10,620 nucleotides of DNA from Oscillospiraceae bacterium (lineage in GTDB: Bacteria > Bacillota > Clostridia > Oscillospirales > Ruminococcaceae), in the NCBI GenBank assembly GCA_016296165.1, contig JAEDJV010000081.1, positions 1-10,620 on the forward strand. The letters are read 5' to 3'. The translations under genes and the position numbers were made by a program. The notes under the pieces are model-generated. The model did not search any database. It saw only the letters and a list, made by a program, of their open reading frames with translations, and was not told the origin of the DNA. The number at the start of each line of letters is the position of its first letter. The first letter of the stretch is position 1. Positions 1 to 6,721 of this stretch are shown in pieces.

Positions 1-407
1 AAATGATTTGTTCGGATACTGTTGAAGAAAGAGAAACTGCGCTTGCAAAACTTGGAGGAAAAGCTGTCTGCTTTATGTCGGACCCTGATGTGGCTGAGGA
101 AGCAAAGAAACGCGAAATAACAAGAGCCGCAGTTTCGATGGAAAAAGCATGTTCGTTTTCAGGAAACGTGATATTTGCGATTGGAAATGCACCGACTGCA
201 CTTCTTGAACTTGACAGGCTGATAAAAGAAGGTAAAGTAAATCCGTCTCTCATTATTGGAGTACCGGTAGGATTCGTGAATGTATGCGAATCAAAGGAAA
301 TAATAATGGAAAGTGGTGTGCCTTACATCGTAGCCAGAGGTAACAAAGGCGGAAGCAATGTGGCGGCTGCAATATGCAATGCTCTGATTTATAAACTTTA
401 CAGGTAA
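1..407 (+). CDS. cbiC: Cobalt-precorrin-8 methylmutase CbiC, C-terminal part (cut by window start)
   Basis: CbiC/CobH moves a methyl group from C-11 to C-12 of the (cobalt-)precorrin-8 ring, giving (cobyr)hydrogenobyrinate in cobalamin synthesis in the cytoplasm. The frame is open from the first bases, and 134 codons are visible before TAA at 405-407. Family members are about 210 residues, so roughly the first 70-80, including the region of the catalytic histidine, lie outside the window; the ATG at 3 is internal. Family blocks are clear: GNAPTAL, GVPVGFVNVCESK and ARGNKGGSNVAAAICNAL near the C terminus. The gene ends 18 bases before the adenosyltransferase gene on the same strand, so the two are almost certainly co-transcribed. 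The family call is from recalled similarity to Salmonella CbiC, and the anaerobic (Cbi) version is inferred from the cbiK gene nearby. Confidence 0.93.
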   Translation, partial: MICSDTVEERETALAKLGGKAVCFMSDPDVAEEAKKREITRAAVSMEKACSFSGNVIFAIGNAPTALLELDRLIKEGKVNPSLIIGVPVGFVNVCESKEIIMESGVPYIVARGNKGGSNVAAAICNALIYKLYR

Positions 408-425
408 TTTTTTCGGAGGTTAAAG

Positions 426-947
426 ATGGGACTTGTTCATATTTACTGCGGAGAAGGTAAGGGGAAAACAACTTGTTCGGTAGGACTTGCAGTACGGTTT
501 GCTGCAACAGGAAAAAAAGTTCTTTTCTATCAGTTCATGAAAAATCAGAAATCCGGTGAGAGAAGTGTGCTTGAAACTATTCCGGAAATCGAGGTGTATA
601 ACGGCTACGAGATGCCGAAATTTTCATTTGCCATGAATGAAGACGAAAAGAATGAGGCAAAGTCAGTTTACGAAAGTGAATTTGAAAAAATAAAAAAACT
701 TTCAGACAGCGGAAAATATGGTATGATTATACTTGACGAGATTATGTCATGTATATCATGCGGATTTCTTGACAGTTCAGCTGTTGCTGATTTCCTCAGG
801 GATAAGGAGAAAAATCCCGAGATAGTTATGACAGGAAGAAATCCTGATCCTGAACTGTGCGAGCTGGCAGATTATATTTCTGATATCCAGAAGATTAAGC
901 ACCCGTATGACAGGAATATAAAAGCAAGGGAAGGTGTGGAGTTTTGA
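426..947 (+). CDS. cobO: Corrinoid adenosyltransferase (CobO/CobA/BtuR type)
   Basis: This enzyme transfers the 5'-deoxyadenosyl group of ATP to Co(I) corrinoids, producing the adenosylated form. It serves both new synthesis and salvaged corrinoids. The 173-residue protein opens with HIYCGEGKGKTT, the P-loop typical of the family (residues 9-16). A hydrophobic strand ending in LDE follows (the Walker B region), then MTGRNPDPELCELAD and the closing IKHPYDRNIKAREGVEF, the family's usual C terminus. It lacks the N-terminal extension of Salmonella CobA, as many clostridial homologues do. The start is supported by a GGAGGT ribosome binding site at 415-420. It is the last gene of the visible biosynthesis operon and ends just before a bidirectional terminator. 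PduO- and EutT-type adenosyltransferases are unrelated folds and do not fit. Confidence 0.94.
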   Translation: MGLVHIYCGEGKGKTTCSVGLAVRFAATGKKVLFYQFMKNQKSGERSVLETIPEIEVYNGYEMPKFSFAMNEDEKNEAKSVYESEFEKIKKLSDSGKYGMIILDEIMSCISCGFLDSSAVADFLRDKEKNPEIVMTGRNPDPELCELADYISDIQKIKHPYDRNIKAREGVEF

Positions 948-949
948 AA

Positions 950-998
950 AAAAGAAAATATCCCTGTTGCCAATGACAGCGGGGATATTCTCTTTTTC
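950..998. terminator. Bidirectional intrinsic terminator between convergent operons
   Basis: The inverted repeat AATATCCC (957-964) / GGGATATT (982-989) can be extended inward by CTGT/ACAG. It is flanked by a T-rich stretch on the + strand (990-997) and by an A-rich stretch at 948-958 that gives a U-run on the - strand. It lies between the stop of the adenosyltransferase (947) and the stop of the convergent ATPase gene (997), so it can end both transcripts. Confidence 0.8.
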
Positions 999-2103
999 AT
1001 AAGGATTGCATATTTTTCAGATTGTTCTTTGCATATTCAATGATTCTTCCTGTTTTTATATTCATTGTACCGAGATCTTTAAGACAGCATATATATCCTT
1101 TGCATTTTTTCATAACCTCAATGGCTTTGTCAACAGACTCGTCAGAAACAGGTTCAAAGGCTTTTTCACTTATCACTTCTGAGGCAAGTGAACATGCGGT
1201 AAAATATTCCCTATCGTTTGTGTGAATTATTCCTGCTGCAAAAGGAATATTTCTGCGTCTTAGTTTTCTATACACATTTACAGCGCTTCCCCCACCGCCA
1301 ATGACGAAAATCTCCGGTGCAGTTCCGGAAGCGGACAGTTCCGCCGAACCGTTTTCTTCGTTATAGTATCCGTATCTGATACCGTATAGCCTGCTGATGT
1401 AGTTATCTGAAAAAACTTCTTCAGGTGTACCGGTTCTGTCTGCTTTTCCGTTCTTAATGCAGATTATCCTGTCGGATACTTTCTGTGCGAGTTCCACTTC
1501 GTGCAGAGACATGATAACTGATATGTTTTTTTCGTTTGCGAGTTTTTCAAGTATCCACAGGAGTTCAAGTTTATGGGAAACATCAAGGAATGAAGTAGGT
1601 TCGTCGAGTATCATTATTTCCGGCTCCTGACAGACAGCTCTTGCAATCATAACCAGCTGCCGCTGACCGTCACTTATACATTCAAAATCAGTATCCTTAA
1701 GATATGATATACCCGTGAGTGCCATGGCTTCTTCTGATATTCTTCTGTCATCTCTGCTTAGGAAACCCAGCCGTCCGGTATAGGGGTAACGTCCGGATTC
1801 CACTACTTCTCCGCAGGTAATTAGTTCAGGTTCGGCTTTCTTTGTAAGGAGTACAGACATCTTTTTCGCTGTTTCCTTTTCATTCATTTCACGGCCTGGT
1901 TTTCCGTCTATCAAAACTGTCCCTGACAAAGGAGAAAGCTGGGAGGCGATAGTTTTCAGTACTGTTGATTTTCCGGAGCCATTGGGACCAATTAGTGTAA
2001 CAATTTCACCAGGAGAAACCGATATGCTGAGTTCTTTTACGATTTCTTTTTTCGTATAACCGGCAGTAAGGGAAACCGTTTCAATTGAAAATATGTTCTC
2101 CAT
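997..2103 (-). CDS. ABC transporter ATP-binding protein, cobalamin/Fe-siderophore type, with C-terminal extra domain
   Basis: This is the cytoplasmic ATPase of a type II importer of the BtuD/FecE/FhuC kind, driving the permease encoded just upstream. The 368-residue protein has Walker A GPNGSGKST (39-47), Walker B with IMILDEP (163-169), the D-loop at SFLD and H-loop His201. Two motifs are atypical. The signature reads SDGQRQ instead of SGGQ (144-149). The expected Q-loop glutamine is absent, with VLLTKK at 84-89. From about residue 255 to the end is an additional domain of about 110 residues that opens with a glycine-rich Rossmann-like motif, VIGGGGSAV (267-275). BtuD and FecE themselves are only about 250 residues. 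I recall both the motif changes and the extension from clostridial homologues, so they look like a subfamily trait rather than damage. An AGGAGG site at 2112-2117, overlapping the permease's end, sets the start. The substrate (corrinoid, heme or siderophore) cannot be read from this protein; the riboswitch argues for a corrinoid or cobalt link. Confidence 0.9.
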   Translation of the reverse strand: MENIFSIETVSLTAGYTKKEIVKELSISVSPGEIVTLIGPNGSGKSTVLKTIASQLSPLSGTVLIDGKPGREMNEKETAKKMSVLLTKKAEPELITCGEVVESGRYPYTGRLGFLSRDDRRISEEAMALTGISYLKDTDFECISDGQRQLVMIARAVCQEPEIMILDEPTSFLDVSHKLELLWILEKLANEKNISVIMSLHEVELAQKVSDRIICIKNGKADRTGTPEEVFSDNYISRLYGIRYGYYNEENGSAELSASGTAPEIFVIGGGGSAVNVYRKLRRRNIPFAAGIIHTNDREYFTACSLASEVISEKAFEPVSDESVDKAIEVMKKCKGYICCLKDLGTMNIKTGRIIEYAKNNLKNMQSL

Positions 2104-2108
2104 CTGAC

Positions 2109-3134
2109 TTACCTCCTGAATTTACGGCTTTCACGTTTCAGCATGATAAATATGACTACTGGTGCGCCGAAAACAGCTGTAACTGAACTTATGCTCAGTT
2201 CTCTGGGAGCAAACAGTGTTCTAGCAATAAGGTCACTTACAAGGCAGAATACTGCTCCTCCGATAAATGAAGCCGGAATAATTACTATAGGTTTCGCAGT
2301 TTTAAAAAGTGATTTTGTCAGGTGCGGTACAGCTATCCCTACAAATGACACCGGGCCTGCAAATGCTGTAACGCATGCTGAAAGAATACTTGACAGTAGT
2401 ATAAGAGCGATTCGGAATCTTTTTATGTTCACACCGGAATTTTCAGCGTAGGACTCACCGAACTGGTACGCTGACATAGGTTTTGACAGCATAAACGAAG
2501 CGATTAGTGATGTACCTGTTACTATTGCTGCGGTTTTTACATCACTCCAGCTTGTCCCTGAAAATGTTCCTGTTGACCAGTTATGAAGGTTTACTATATC
2601 TGAATCATCGGCAAATGCGATAACTATGTCTGTTACTGCTGAACAGATGTATCCTGTCATAACTCCGCTTATTATAAGAACCGACATTTTTCTTACCCTT
2701 CCGGACACAAGCAGAATAAATCCCATGGAGAGAAGTGAACCTGTAAATGCAGCAAATATCAGCGTGGCAGAGCCAAGTACAATGCCTCTTCCGAGAAAAA
2801 ATATCATTACAAGAGCAACAACGAGTTTTGCACCTGAGGATATCCCAAGAACAAAAGGACCTGCTATAGGATTTGAAAAGAAATTTTGCAGCAGAAATCC
2901 GGATACCGAAAGAGCTCCTCCCAATATTGCTGCCGAAAGCAGACGGGGAAGTCTGATACCGAGAATTATATTTGATGTTGTTGCATCTGAAGGATTACCT
3001 GATAAAACACCGAAAATCTTTCCGGCAGTAAGGTTCACACTTCCAAATACAAGGTTTGCATACAGAGCCGCAATCAGCAGGATAAAAAGTAATGCAAACC
3101 CTGCTGTATATCTTTTATATCTTGTGTTTTTCAT
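2109..3134 (-). CDS. FecCD/BtuC-family ABC transporter permease
   Basis: This is the membrane subunit of a cobalamin/iron-siderophore-type importer, expected to act as a homodimer. The 341-residue protein is almost entirely hydrophobic with about ten membrane segments, the normal size for the family. Family blocks are visible: NPIAGPFVLGISSGA near residue 90 (compare NPLAEPYILGVSSGA), ISGVMTGYICSAVTDI in the middle, FAGPVSFVGIAVPHL in the last third (the coupling-helix region that contacts the ATPase), and FGAPVVIFIML near the end. It follows the binding-protein gene by 16 bases, and its 3' end carries the ribosome binding site of the ATPase, so the three are one transcription unit. The start has a modest purine-rich site (GAGGCAGGA) a few bases upstream. 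Family assignment is secure; the substrate is inferred from context only. Confidence 0.93.
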   Translation of the reverse strand: MKNTRYKRYTAGFALLFILLIAALYANLVFGSVNLTAGKIFGVLSGNPSDATTSNIILGIRLPRLLSAAILGGALSVSGFLLQNFFSNPIAGPFVLGISSGAKLVVALVMIFFLGRGIVLGSATLIFAAFTGSLLSMGFILLVSGRVRKMSVLIISGVMTGYICSAVTDIVIAFADDSDIVNLHNWSTGTFSGTSWSDVKTAAIVTGTSLIASFMLSKPMSAYQFGESYAENSGVNIKRFRIALILLSSILSACVTAFAGPVSFVGIAVPHLTKSLFKTAKPIVIIPASFIGGAVFCLVSDLIARTLFAPRELSISSVTAVFGAPVVIFIMLKRESRKFRR

Positions 3135-3150
3135 AAGTCCTGCCTCGTTA

Positions 3151-4296
3151 TTATTTCACATGGCGGATGAAATTATATTCTCCGCATTTGTTTTCGTCGC
3201 TGAACATTTGCTTTATATCTGATATCATGTCAGCAGTTCCGCTTGTTTTCTGAAACATGTTCTGACCTGTGCACCATACATTGTTTTCCCGGACGGCTTT
3301 GAAGTCTCTGAAAAGTTCACTTTTTGAGATGAGCTGTTCTGTATTTTCTATTATACCGTCAATTGCGCTGTTGTAGATTATAAAATCGGCGTCTTTTGCC
3401 TTCAGATAAAACTCCTCCATCTGCATGTTCATGGTTGAAAGGTCATTGGCATCAGTATTCAGATCTTCATCGGTAAATATATATTTTCCGCCGGCAAGTG
3501 AAATCATTTTGGAGATATAGTCACCGGGCTTTCTTACGTTTACATATCCGTTGGAGGTGATGTAGAAAAAAACAGCAGTTTTTTCTTCTGTTACATTTTC
3601 CGGAGCTTTTTCAGAGACTTTTCTGAAGGTTTCAAGTTTTTTCTCGAAAAATGCATCTGCCTCTTCTTCTTTGCCCAGAATAAGACCGTATAGTTTTATC
3701 CATTCAGTTCGTCCCATAGGGTGTGATTCGTAGCTTGATCGTTCGGTAATTACTGGGATTTCCAGTCTTGTAAGCTGTTCTCTGACTTCCGGATTATGAT
3801 TTATCATGGTAGATTCAACAGCAAGTGAACAGCCTTCAGAAATCAGAAACTCATAGTCGGGAGCACTGTACTTTCCAACATAGAAAATATCTTCATCTGA
3901 AACAGCTCTTTTTACATTTTCCAAACTCCAGTTTTCAGCAGATGTTGAAGTGAACTTTACTCTGTCAAGAAACCCGAGTTCATCAAAAAAATCCATTGCC
4001 GATGAGGCTGCAATGTAAATGTTGTTTTCCGGCTGTCTGATTACTGTCATTCCGCAGTTTGCACCATGCGCTTTATCGTTGTTTTCAGACGGAACGAGTA
4101 AATATTTTTCACCACCTGTGCTGATTATGGAACATCCGTCTGAGCATCTGTCAACTGAAAACTGTTCTGCATATTTGAGTTCCATTTTCCCTGTAATAGT
4201 GTGTTCATTTTCACTGGAATCTGTTTTTTGTGTGCTGCTGCAGCCTGAGAATAAAAACATACTGCAACAAATCAGAAATATTATTATTTTTTTCAT
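3151..4296 (-). CDS. ABC transporter substrate-binding lipoprotein (BtuF/FepB-like, class III fold)
   Basis: This surface-anchored protein should capture the ligand and deliver it to the FecCD-type permease encoded next. The 381 residues begin with a lipoprotein signal, a positive N terminus, a hydrophobic stretch and lipobox LFSGC with Cys19. The body carries blocks I associate with a clostridial TroA/BtuF-like family: YAEQFSVDRC, IYIAASSAMDFFDELG, YVGKYSAPDYEFL, ESTMINHNPEV and SSYESHPMGRTEWIKLYG. The protein is longer than E. coli BtuF (about 266 residues), because of extra N-terminal sequence (about 20-90) and insertions. The ATG overlaps the stop of the preceding gene (ATGA), which suggests translational coupling; the nearest ribosome-binding-like sequence is AGGA about 10 bases upstream. 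The ligand is unknown. The cobalamin riboswitch upstream favours a corrinoid or cobalt compound, but homologues are often annotated simply as iron-transport proteins. Confidence 0.88.
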   Translation of the reverse strand: MKKIIIFLICCSMFLFSGCSSTQKTDSSENEHTITGKMELKYAEQFSVDRCSDGCSIISTGGEKYLLVPSENNDKAHGANCGMTVIRQPENNIYIAASSAMDFFDELGFLDRVKFTSTSAENWSLENVKRAVSDEDIFYVGKYSAPDYEFLISEGCSLAVESTMINHNPEVREQLTRLEIPVITERSSYESHPMGRTEWIKLYGLILGKEEEADAFFEKKLETFRKVSEKAPENVTEEKTAVFFYITSNGYVNVRKPGDYISKMISLAGGKYIFTDEDLNTDANDLSTMNMQMEEFYLKAKDADFIIYNSAIDGIIENTEQLISKSELFRDFKAVRENNVWCTGQNMFQKTSGTADMISDIKQMFSDENKCGEYNFIRHVK

Positions 4297-5207
4297 TTTT
4301 TTGCTATTCCTGAAGAATTAAATCTGAGTGTGTATTCTATTTCATGAGGAGTACTCATAGCAGTGGTATCGGCAGACACCGGCAGGTCAAAGTCAAAAGA
4401 AACGACCGGAATTTCAAAAGCAGAGTTTTCTTCTGATTCAAGCGGAAGATACTTTTCGCCTTCCACGACCATATAGTCGTAGTTTTTACTGTTAAAGATT
4501 ATCTTTGCTGTTACTTTTCCCTCTGTTACAGTTATAAGGGCAGGGGACTCAACAGATGCACGACCTGAACCGCCTGAAAGTGTAACATCAGCTGTATACT
4601 GACCGTCTTCAAGACCAAGGTCAGCAGCAGTTTTCATAGTACTTGAAGCGTATGCATTCACAGGAAGGGAATCGGCTCTGAATACAATTGTTCTGTCATA
4701 CCACAGTTCTTTCTTTTTGCTGAACGCAGCACAGGAAATTTCCTTGTTGAGTGCTTCTACAGGAACAGTAAAAGAATGCACGCCGGCATCGTCTTCAGAA
4801 TATTTGATATGTTCATCTTCATTCGCATTTTTCGCTTCATCTGCGGATCCCATGAATATATAAGCGTAACCAGTTCCTCCCATTGTGATTACAGCTGTCA
4901 TTTTACCACTTTCAACTTTCAGTTCACATGCAGTAATATTGAACATAGGTGAGCTTGAATCAACCGCGATGCTGTACACACCATCCTTTATGCTTTCTGC
5001 ATATACTGCCTCCATGCCTTCGTATCCGACTTTCTGAGGCGGAGCAGTTGCCTGTTCGGATTCAGCAGCCTGTATTGTTTCAGATACAGTAATGTCAGGT
5101 GTGGTTTCAGATAGTTGTGAATCTTCCGGTATATTCTGTGTACCGCACGAGGTAAATGATGATATCGCAATAATAAGAGCGAAAATAAACGTATAATATT
5201 TTTTCAT
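4293..5207 (-). CDS. Lipoprotein with two related beta-rich domains, function unknown (NEAT-like?)
   Basis: I do not recognise a named function. The 304-residue protein has a lipoprotein signal with Cys21 (lipobox FTSC) and a low-complexity Ser/Thr/Glu/Pro linker (about 22-58). Two domains of about 100 residues follow, at about 74-180 and 200-297. They appear to be a duplication. Each starts DGxY (DGVYSIAV, DGQYTADV), has a central GKxTAxI strand (GKMTAVIT at 101-108, GKVTAKII at 230-237), then an aromatic-rich strand (YAYIFMG, YDYMVVEG), an IPV- or VPV-type segment, and an edge strand (LWYDRTIVF, EIEYTLRF). This pattern resembles NEAT-type heme-binding beta sandwiches, but that is an inference. 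It sits between surface CbiK and the binding protein in one operon, so it may hold or pass on the tetrapyrrole or metal ligand. An AAGGAG site at 5216-5221 supports the start. Confidence 0.7.
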   Translation of the reverse strand: MKKYYTFIFALIIAISSFTSCGTQNIPEDSQLSETTPDITVSETIQAAESEQATAPPQKVGYEGMEAVYAESIKDGVYSIAVDSSSPMFNITACELKVESGKMTAVITMGGTGYAYIFMGSADEAKNANEDEHIKYSEDDAGVHSFTVPVEALNKEISCAAFSKKKELWYDRTIVFRADSLPVNAYASSTMKTAADLGLEDGQYTADVTLSGGSGRASVESPALITVTEGKVTAKIIFNSKNYDYMVVEGEKYLPLESEENSAFEIPVVSFDFDLPVSADTTAMSTPHEIEYTLRFNSSGIAKK

Positions 5208-5222
5208 AATTGATTCTCCTTA
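5208..5222 (-). promoter_or_regulatory. Ribosome binding site of the two-domain lipoprotein
   Basis: On the - strand the sequence AAGGAG, about eight bases before the ATG at 5207, is a strong site. It lies just beyond the U-run of the intergenic hairpin, so translation of the transporter genes can start efficiently on any transcript that passes the hairpin. Confidence 0.7.
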
Positions 5223-5267
5223 AAATCAGAAAAAAGACAGCAGGTAATATTATATGCTGTCTTTTTT
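5223..5267 (-). terminator. Strong intergenic hairpin inside the operon (terminator or attenuator)
   Basis: A perfect 13-bp inverted repeat, AAAAAAGACAGCA (5230-5242) with TGCTGTCTTTTTT (5255-5267), encloses a 12-base loop. Read on the - strand, the stem ends in a six-base U-run, the form of an intrinsic terminator. It follows the cbiK stop (5274) and precedes the next gene by about 20 bases. No promoter fits between the two genes. It is therefore probably a partial terminator or a 3' stabiliser that gives more cbiK than transporter mRNA. Confidence 0.75.
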
Positions 5268-5273
5268 ATTTTT

Positions 5274-6326
5274 TTAGCTTAGTGTGTCAATTGCAGTCTG
5301 TGCGTGATCAACGTAAATCTTTCTTATCTCTTCGTTTTCACCAAGACCTCTCAGCAGACACTCGACTGTATAGCCCGCTTTTTCAAAAGCAGTCTTCCAG
5401 GAATCCTCCTCGTCTCCCGCCATGTCGTTGTTTGCATGGTCTCCAGCAACTACCATGAGAGGCTGAAGTATAACCCTTTTATAGCTGCCTGCTTTGACTT
5501 TTGAAAGAACGTCATCGAGTGTAGGTTCAGCTTCCACAGTACCGATGAAATAGTTTTTAAACCCGTCGGCTGTTAGCATATCCTGCATCTTCTGATATAC
5601 CCCGTTTGCCTCCGCTTCTGTACCATGTCCCATGAAACAAATTGCAGTTTCACCATCATCATATTCTTTTGTCCAATCTGTAATAGCAAGTTCAACTCTT
5701 TTGAAGTCTTCATCACTTGTAAGGAGTGGCTCGCCAAATACAACTTTTTCAAAGGCATCAGAATACTGCGCAACTTTTTCGACGATTTCGTCATATTCAA
5801 TTCCGTTCATAAGGTGTGTAGGCTGAATAACAAGCGTTTTTACTCCGTTGTCCGCAGCTCTTTTCAGCGATGCCTCAATATCGTCGATAAGAAAACCGTC
5901 GCGCCTGTTTACATGATTGATAATAATATTTGATGTAAAACCTCTTCGTACGGAGAAATCAGAGAAACTTTTTTCAAGTTCCTGTTCGATGGCACCGATA
6001 GTAAGACGTCGGCTGTCATTAAAACTTGTACCGAAGCTGAGCACAAGGAGTTCTTTTTCTCCGATACCATCCTGGTTTCTGATGTTGTCGAGTGAGGCAT
6101 CTCCTGTGAAGTAATCTTCTTCGTCTTCAGCAGGTTCCTCTTCCTGTTTTTCAGCTGATTCTTCTGTGATTTCAGTTGTCTCCGCTATATCAACCTCAGA
6201 AGTTATTTCAGCTGTTTCTGATTGTTTCTGTACAACGTTGCTTTCATTTGGAGTGTTATTTTCACATGAAGTGAAAAGTGACACGCAGAGAGCGAGACAA
6301 AGGATGGATAAAGTTCTTTTTTTCAT
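5274..6326 (-). CDS. cbiK: Exported lipoprotein form of sirohydrochlorin cobaltochelatase CbiK
   Basis: CbiK normally inserts Co2+ into sirohydrochlorin in the cytoplasm, an early step of anaerobic cobalamin synthesis. Here the protein (350 residues) starts with a lipoprotein signal, MKKRTLSILCLALCVSLFTSC, so it should be anchored outside the membrane by Cys21. An acidic Thr/Glu-rich tether spans about 22-80. The chelatase domain is complete (about 90-348): LSFGTSFNDS, QPTHLMNG (His171), FMGHG (His234), GTVEAEP (Glu265) and AGDHANNDMAGDEEDSW (His297). His234 and His297 match the two metal-site histidines of Salmonella CbiK (145 and 207). Glu265 matches the metal-site glutamate of the Desulfovibrio periplasmic enzyme. 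I chose the ATG at 6326 over an in-frame ATG at 6368 because it gives a normal signal peptide and has AAAGGT upstream. The gene is first in the riboswitch-controlled transport operon. A role in surface tetrapyrrole or cobalt handling is inferred. Confidence 0.9.
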   Translation of the reverse strand: MKKRTLSILCLALCVSLFTSCENNTPNESNVVQKQSETAEITSEVDIAETTEITEESAEKQEEEPAEDEEDYFTGDASLDNIRNQDGIGEKELLVLSFGTSFNDSRRLTIGAIEQELEKSFSDFSVRRGFTSNIIINHVNRRDGFLIDDIEASLKRAADNGVKTLVIQPTHLMNGIEYDEIVEKVAQYSDAFEKVVFGEPLLTSDEDFKRVELAITDWTKEYDDGETAICFMGHGTEAEANGVYQKMQDMLTADGFKNYFIGTVEAEPTLDDVLSKVKAGSYKRVILQPLMVVAGDHANNDMAGDEEDSWKTAFEKAGYTVECLLRGLGENEEIRKIYVDHAQTAIDTLS

Positions 6327-6380
6327 TTGGATTCGACCTTTCTTCGAATAAATTCTGAAAAGGTACATAAGTATTAGTGC

Positions 6381-6413
6381 AAAAAAACAGCTTTCCTCAT
6401 ACCAGAAGAAAGC
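6381..6413 (-). terminator. Riboswitch-controlled intrinsic terminator in the cbiK leader
   Basis: On the - strand GCTTTCTTC and GAGGAAAGC (plus-strand 6390-6398 and 6405-6413) form a nine-pair stem with one G-U pair around a six-base loop. It is followed after two bases by seven U residues (6381-6387). It lies between the cobalamin aptamer and the cbiK start, the position expected for the expression platform that stops transcription when cobalamin is bound. Confidence 0.85.
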
Positions 6414-6495
6414 ATCATACAGACTCCATTAAGGGAGTTTAAAACAGTACGATCAATTCCTCGTGACCTGAAGCACTAAATCTGCTTCTGTACCA

Positions 6496-6686
6496 GCAAA
6501 AACGGCAGGTTTCCTGACTTGAGCATCTTCACATACAGCTGCCTTCCCGGACGTTATCCAGTGACCGCATCTGTACTTTGACAGATAACATTGCTGTCTG
6601 CTCCGCTTTCACAGTGACGAGATCGTACAGTATTTTCAACTGTTTCCCTTTTACCCTTATGGCTCTTTGCATAAGGCACCGTTTGC
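6496..6686 (-). ncRNA. Cobalamin riboswitch aptamer
   Basis: Read on the - strand, the conserved cobalamin-aptamer elements occur in the right order. They are GGTGCC (6675-6680), TAAAAGGGAAA (6643-6653), a P5-like stem ACAGT/ACTGT with an A-rich loop, CACTGTGA (6609-6616), GGGAAGGC (6541-6548), and the B12 box GTCAGGAAACCTGCC (6504-6518). A closing P1 helix is visible: GCAAACGG (6679-6686) pairs with CCGTTTTTGC (6496-6505) around a two-base bulge. Between CACTGTGA and GGGAAGGC is an extended arm containing a hairpin with GACAGCAA/TTATCTGTC-type pairing (about 6580-6600), a peripheral extension common in large cobalamin aptamers. It should repress the cbiK-transport operon when cobalamin is abundant. 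Confidence 0.93.
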
Positions 6687-6721
6687 TTATTCAGTTAGGG
6701 TTGCAGTACAACCACAACTAT

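Noticed and set aside
2626..3222. A 198-codon + strand frame opposite the permease and the end of the binding-protein gene
   Set aside because: It is antisense to two secure genes, with Pro/Arg/Ile-rich composition typical of a complementary frame, and has no domain or start signal.
5304..6351. Several + strand reading frames of 60-100 codons across the cbiK gene
   Set aside because: They lie opposite a well-supported chelatase gene, have no ribosome binding sites and show no recognisable motifs.
6324..6368. An upstream ATG (6368) as the start of cbiK
   Set aside because: It would add 14 residues before the lipoprotein signal and lacks a good ribosome binding site; the ATG at 6326 gives a standard signal peptide with AAAGGT upstream.
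6381..6700. Inverted repeats in this region as a mobile-element end or CRISPR
   Set aside because: The repeats are explained by the cobalamin riboswitch helices and its terminator; there are no repeated units with spacers and no transposase.
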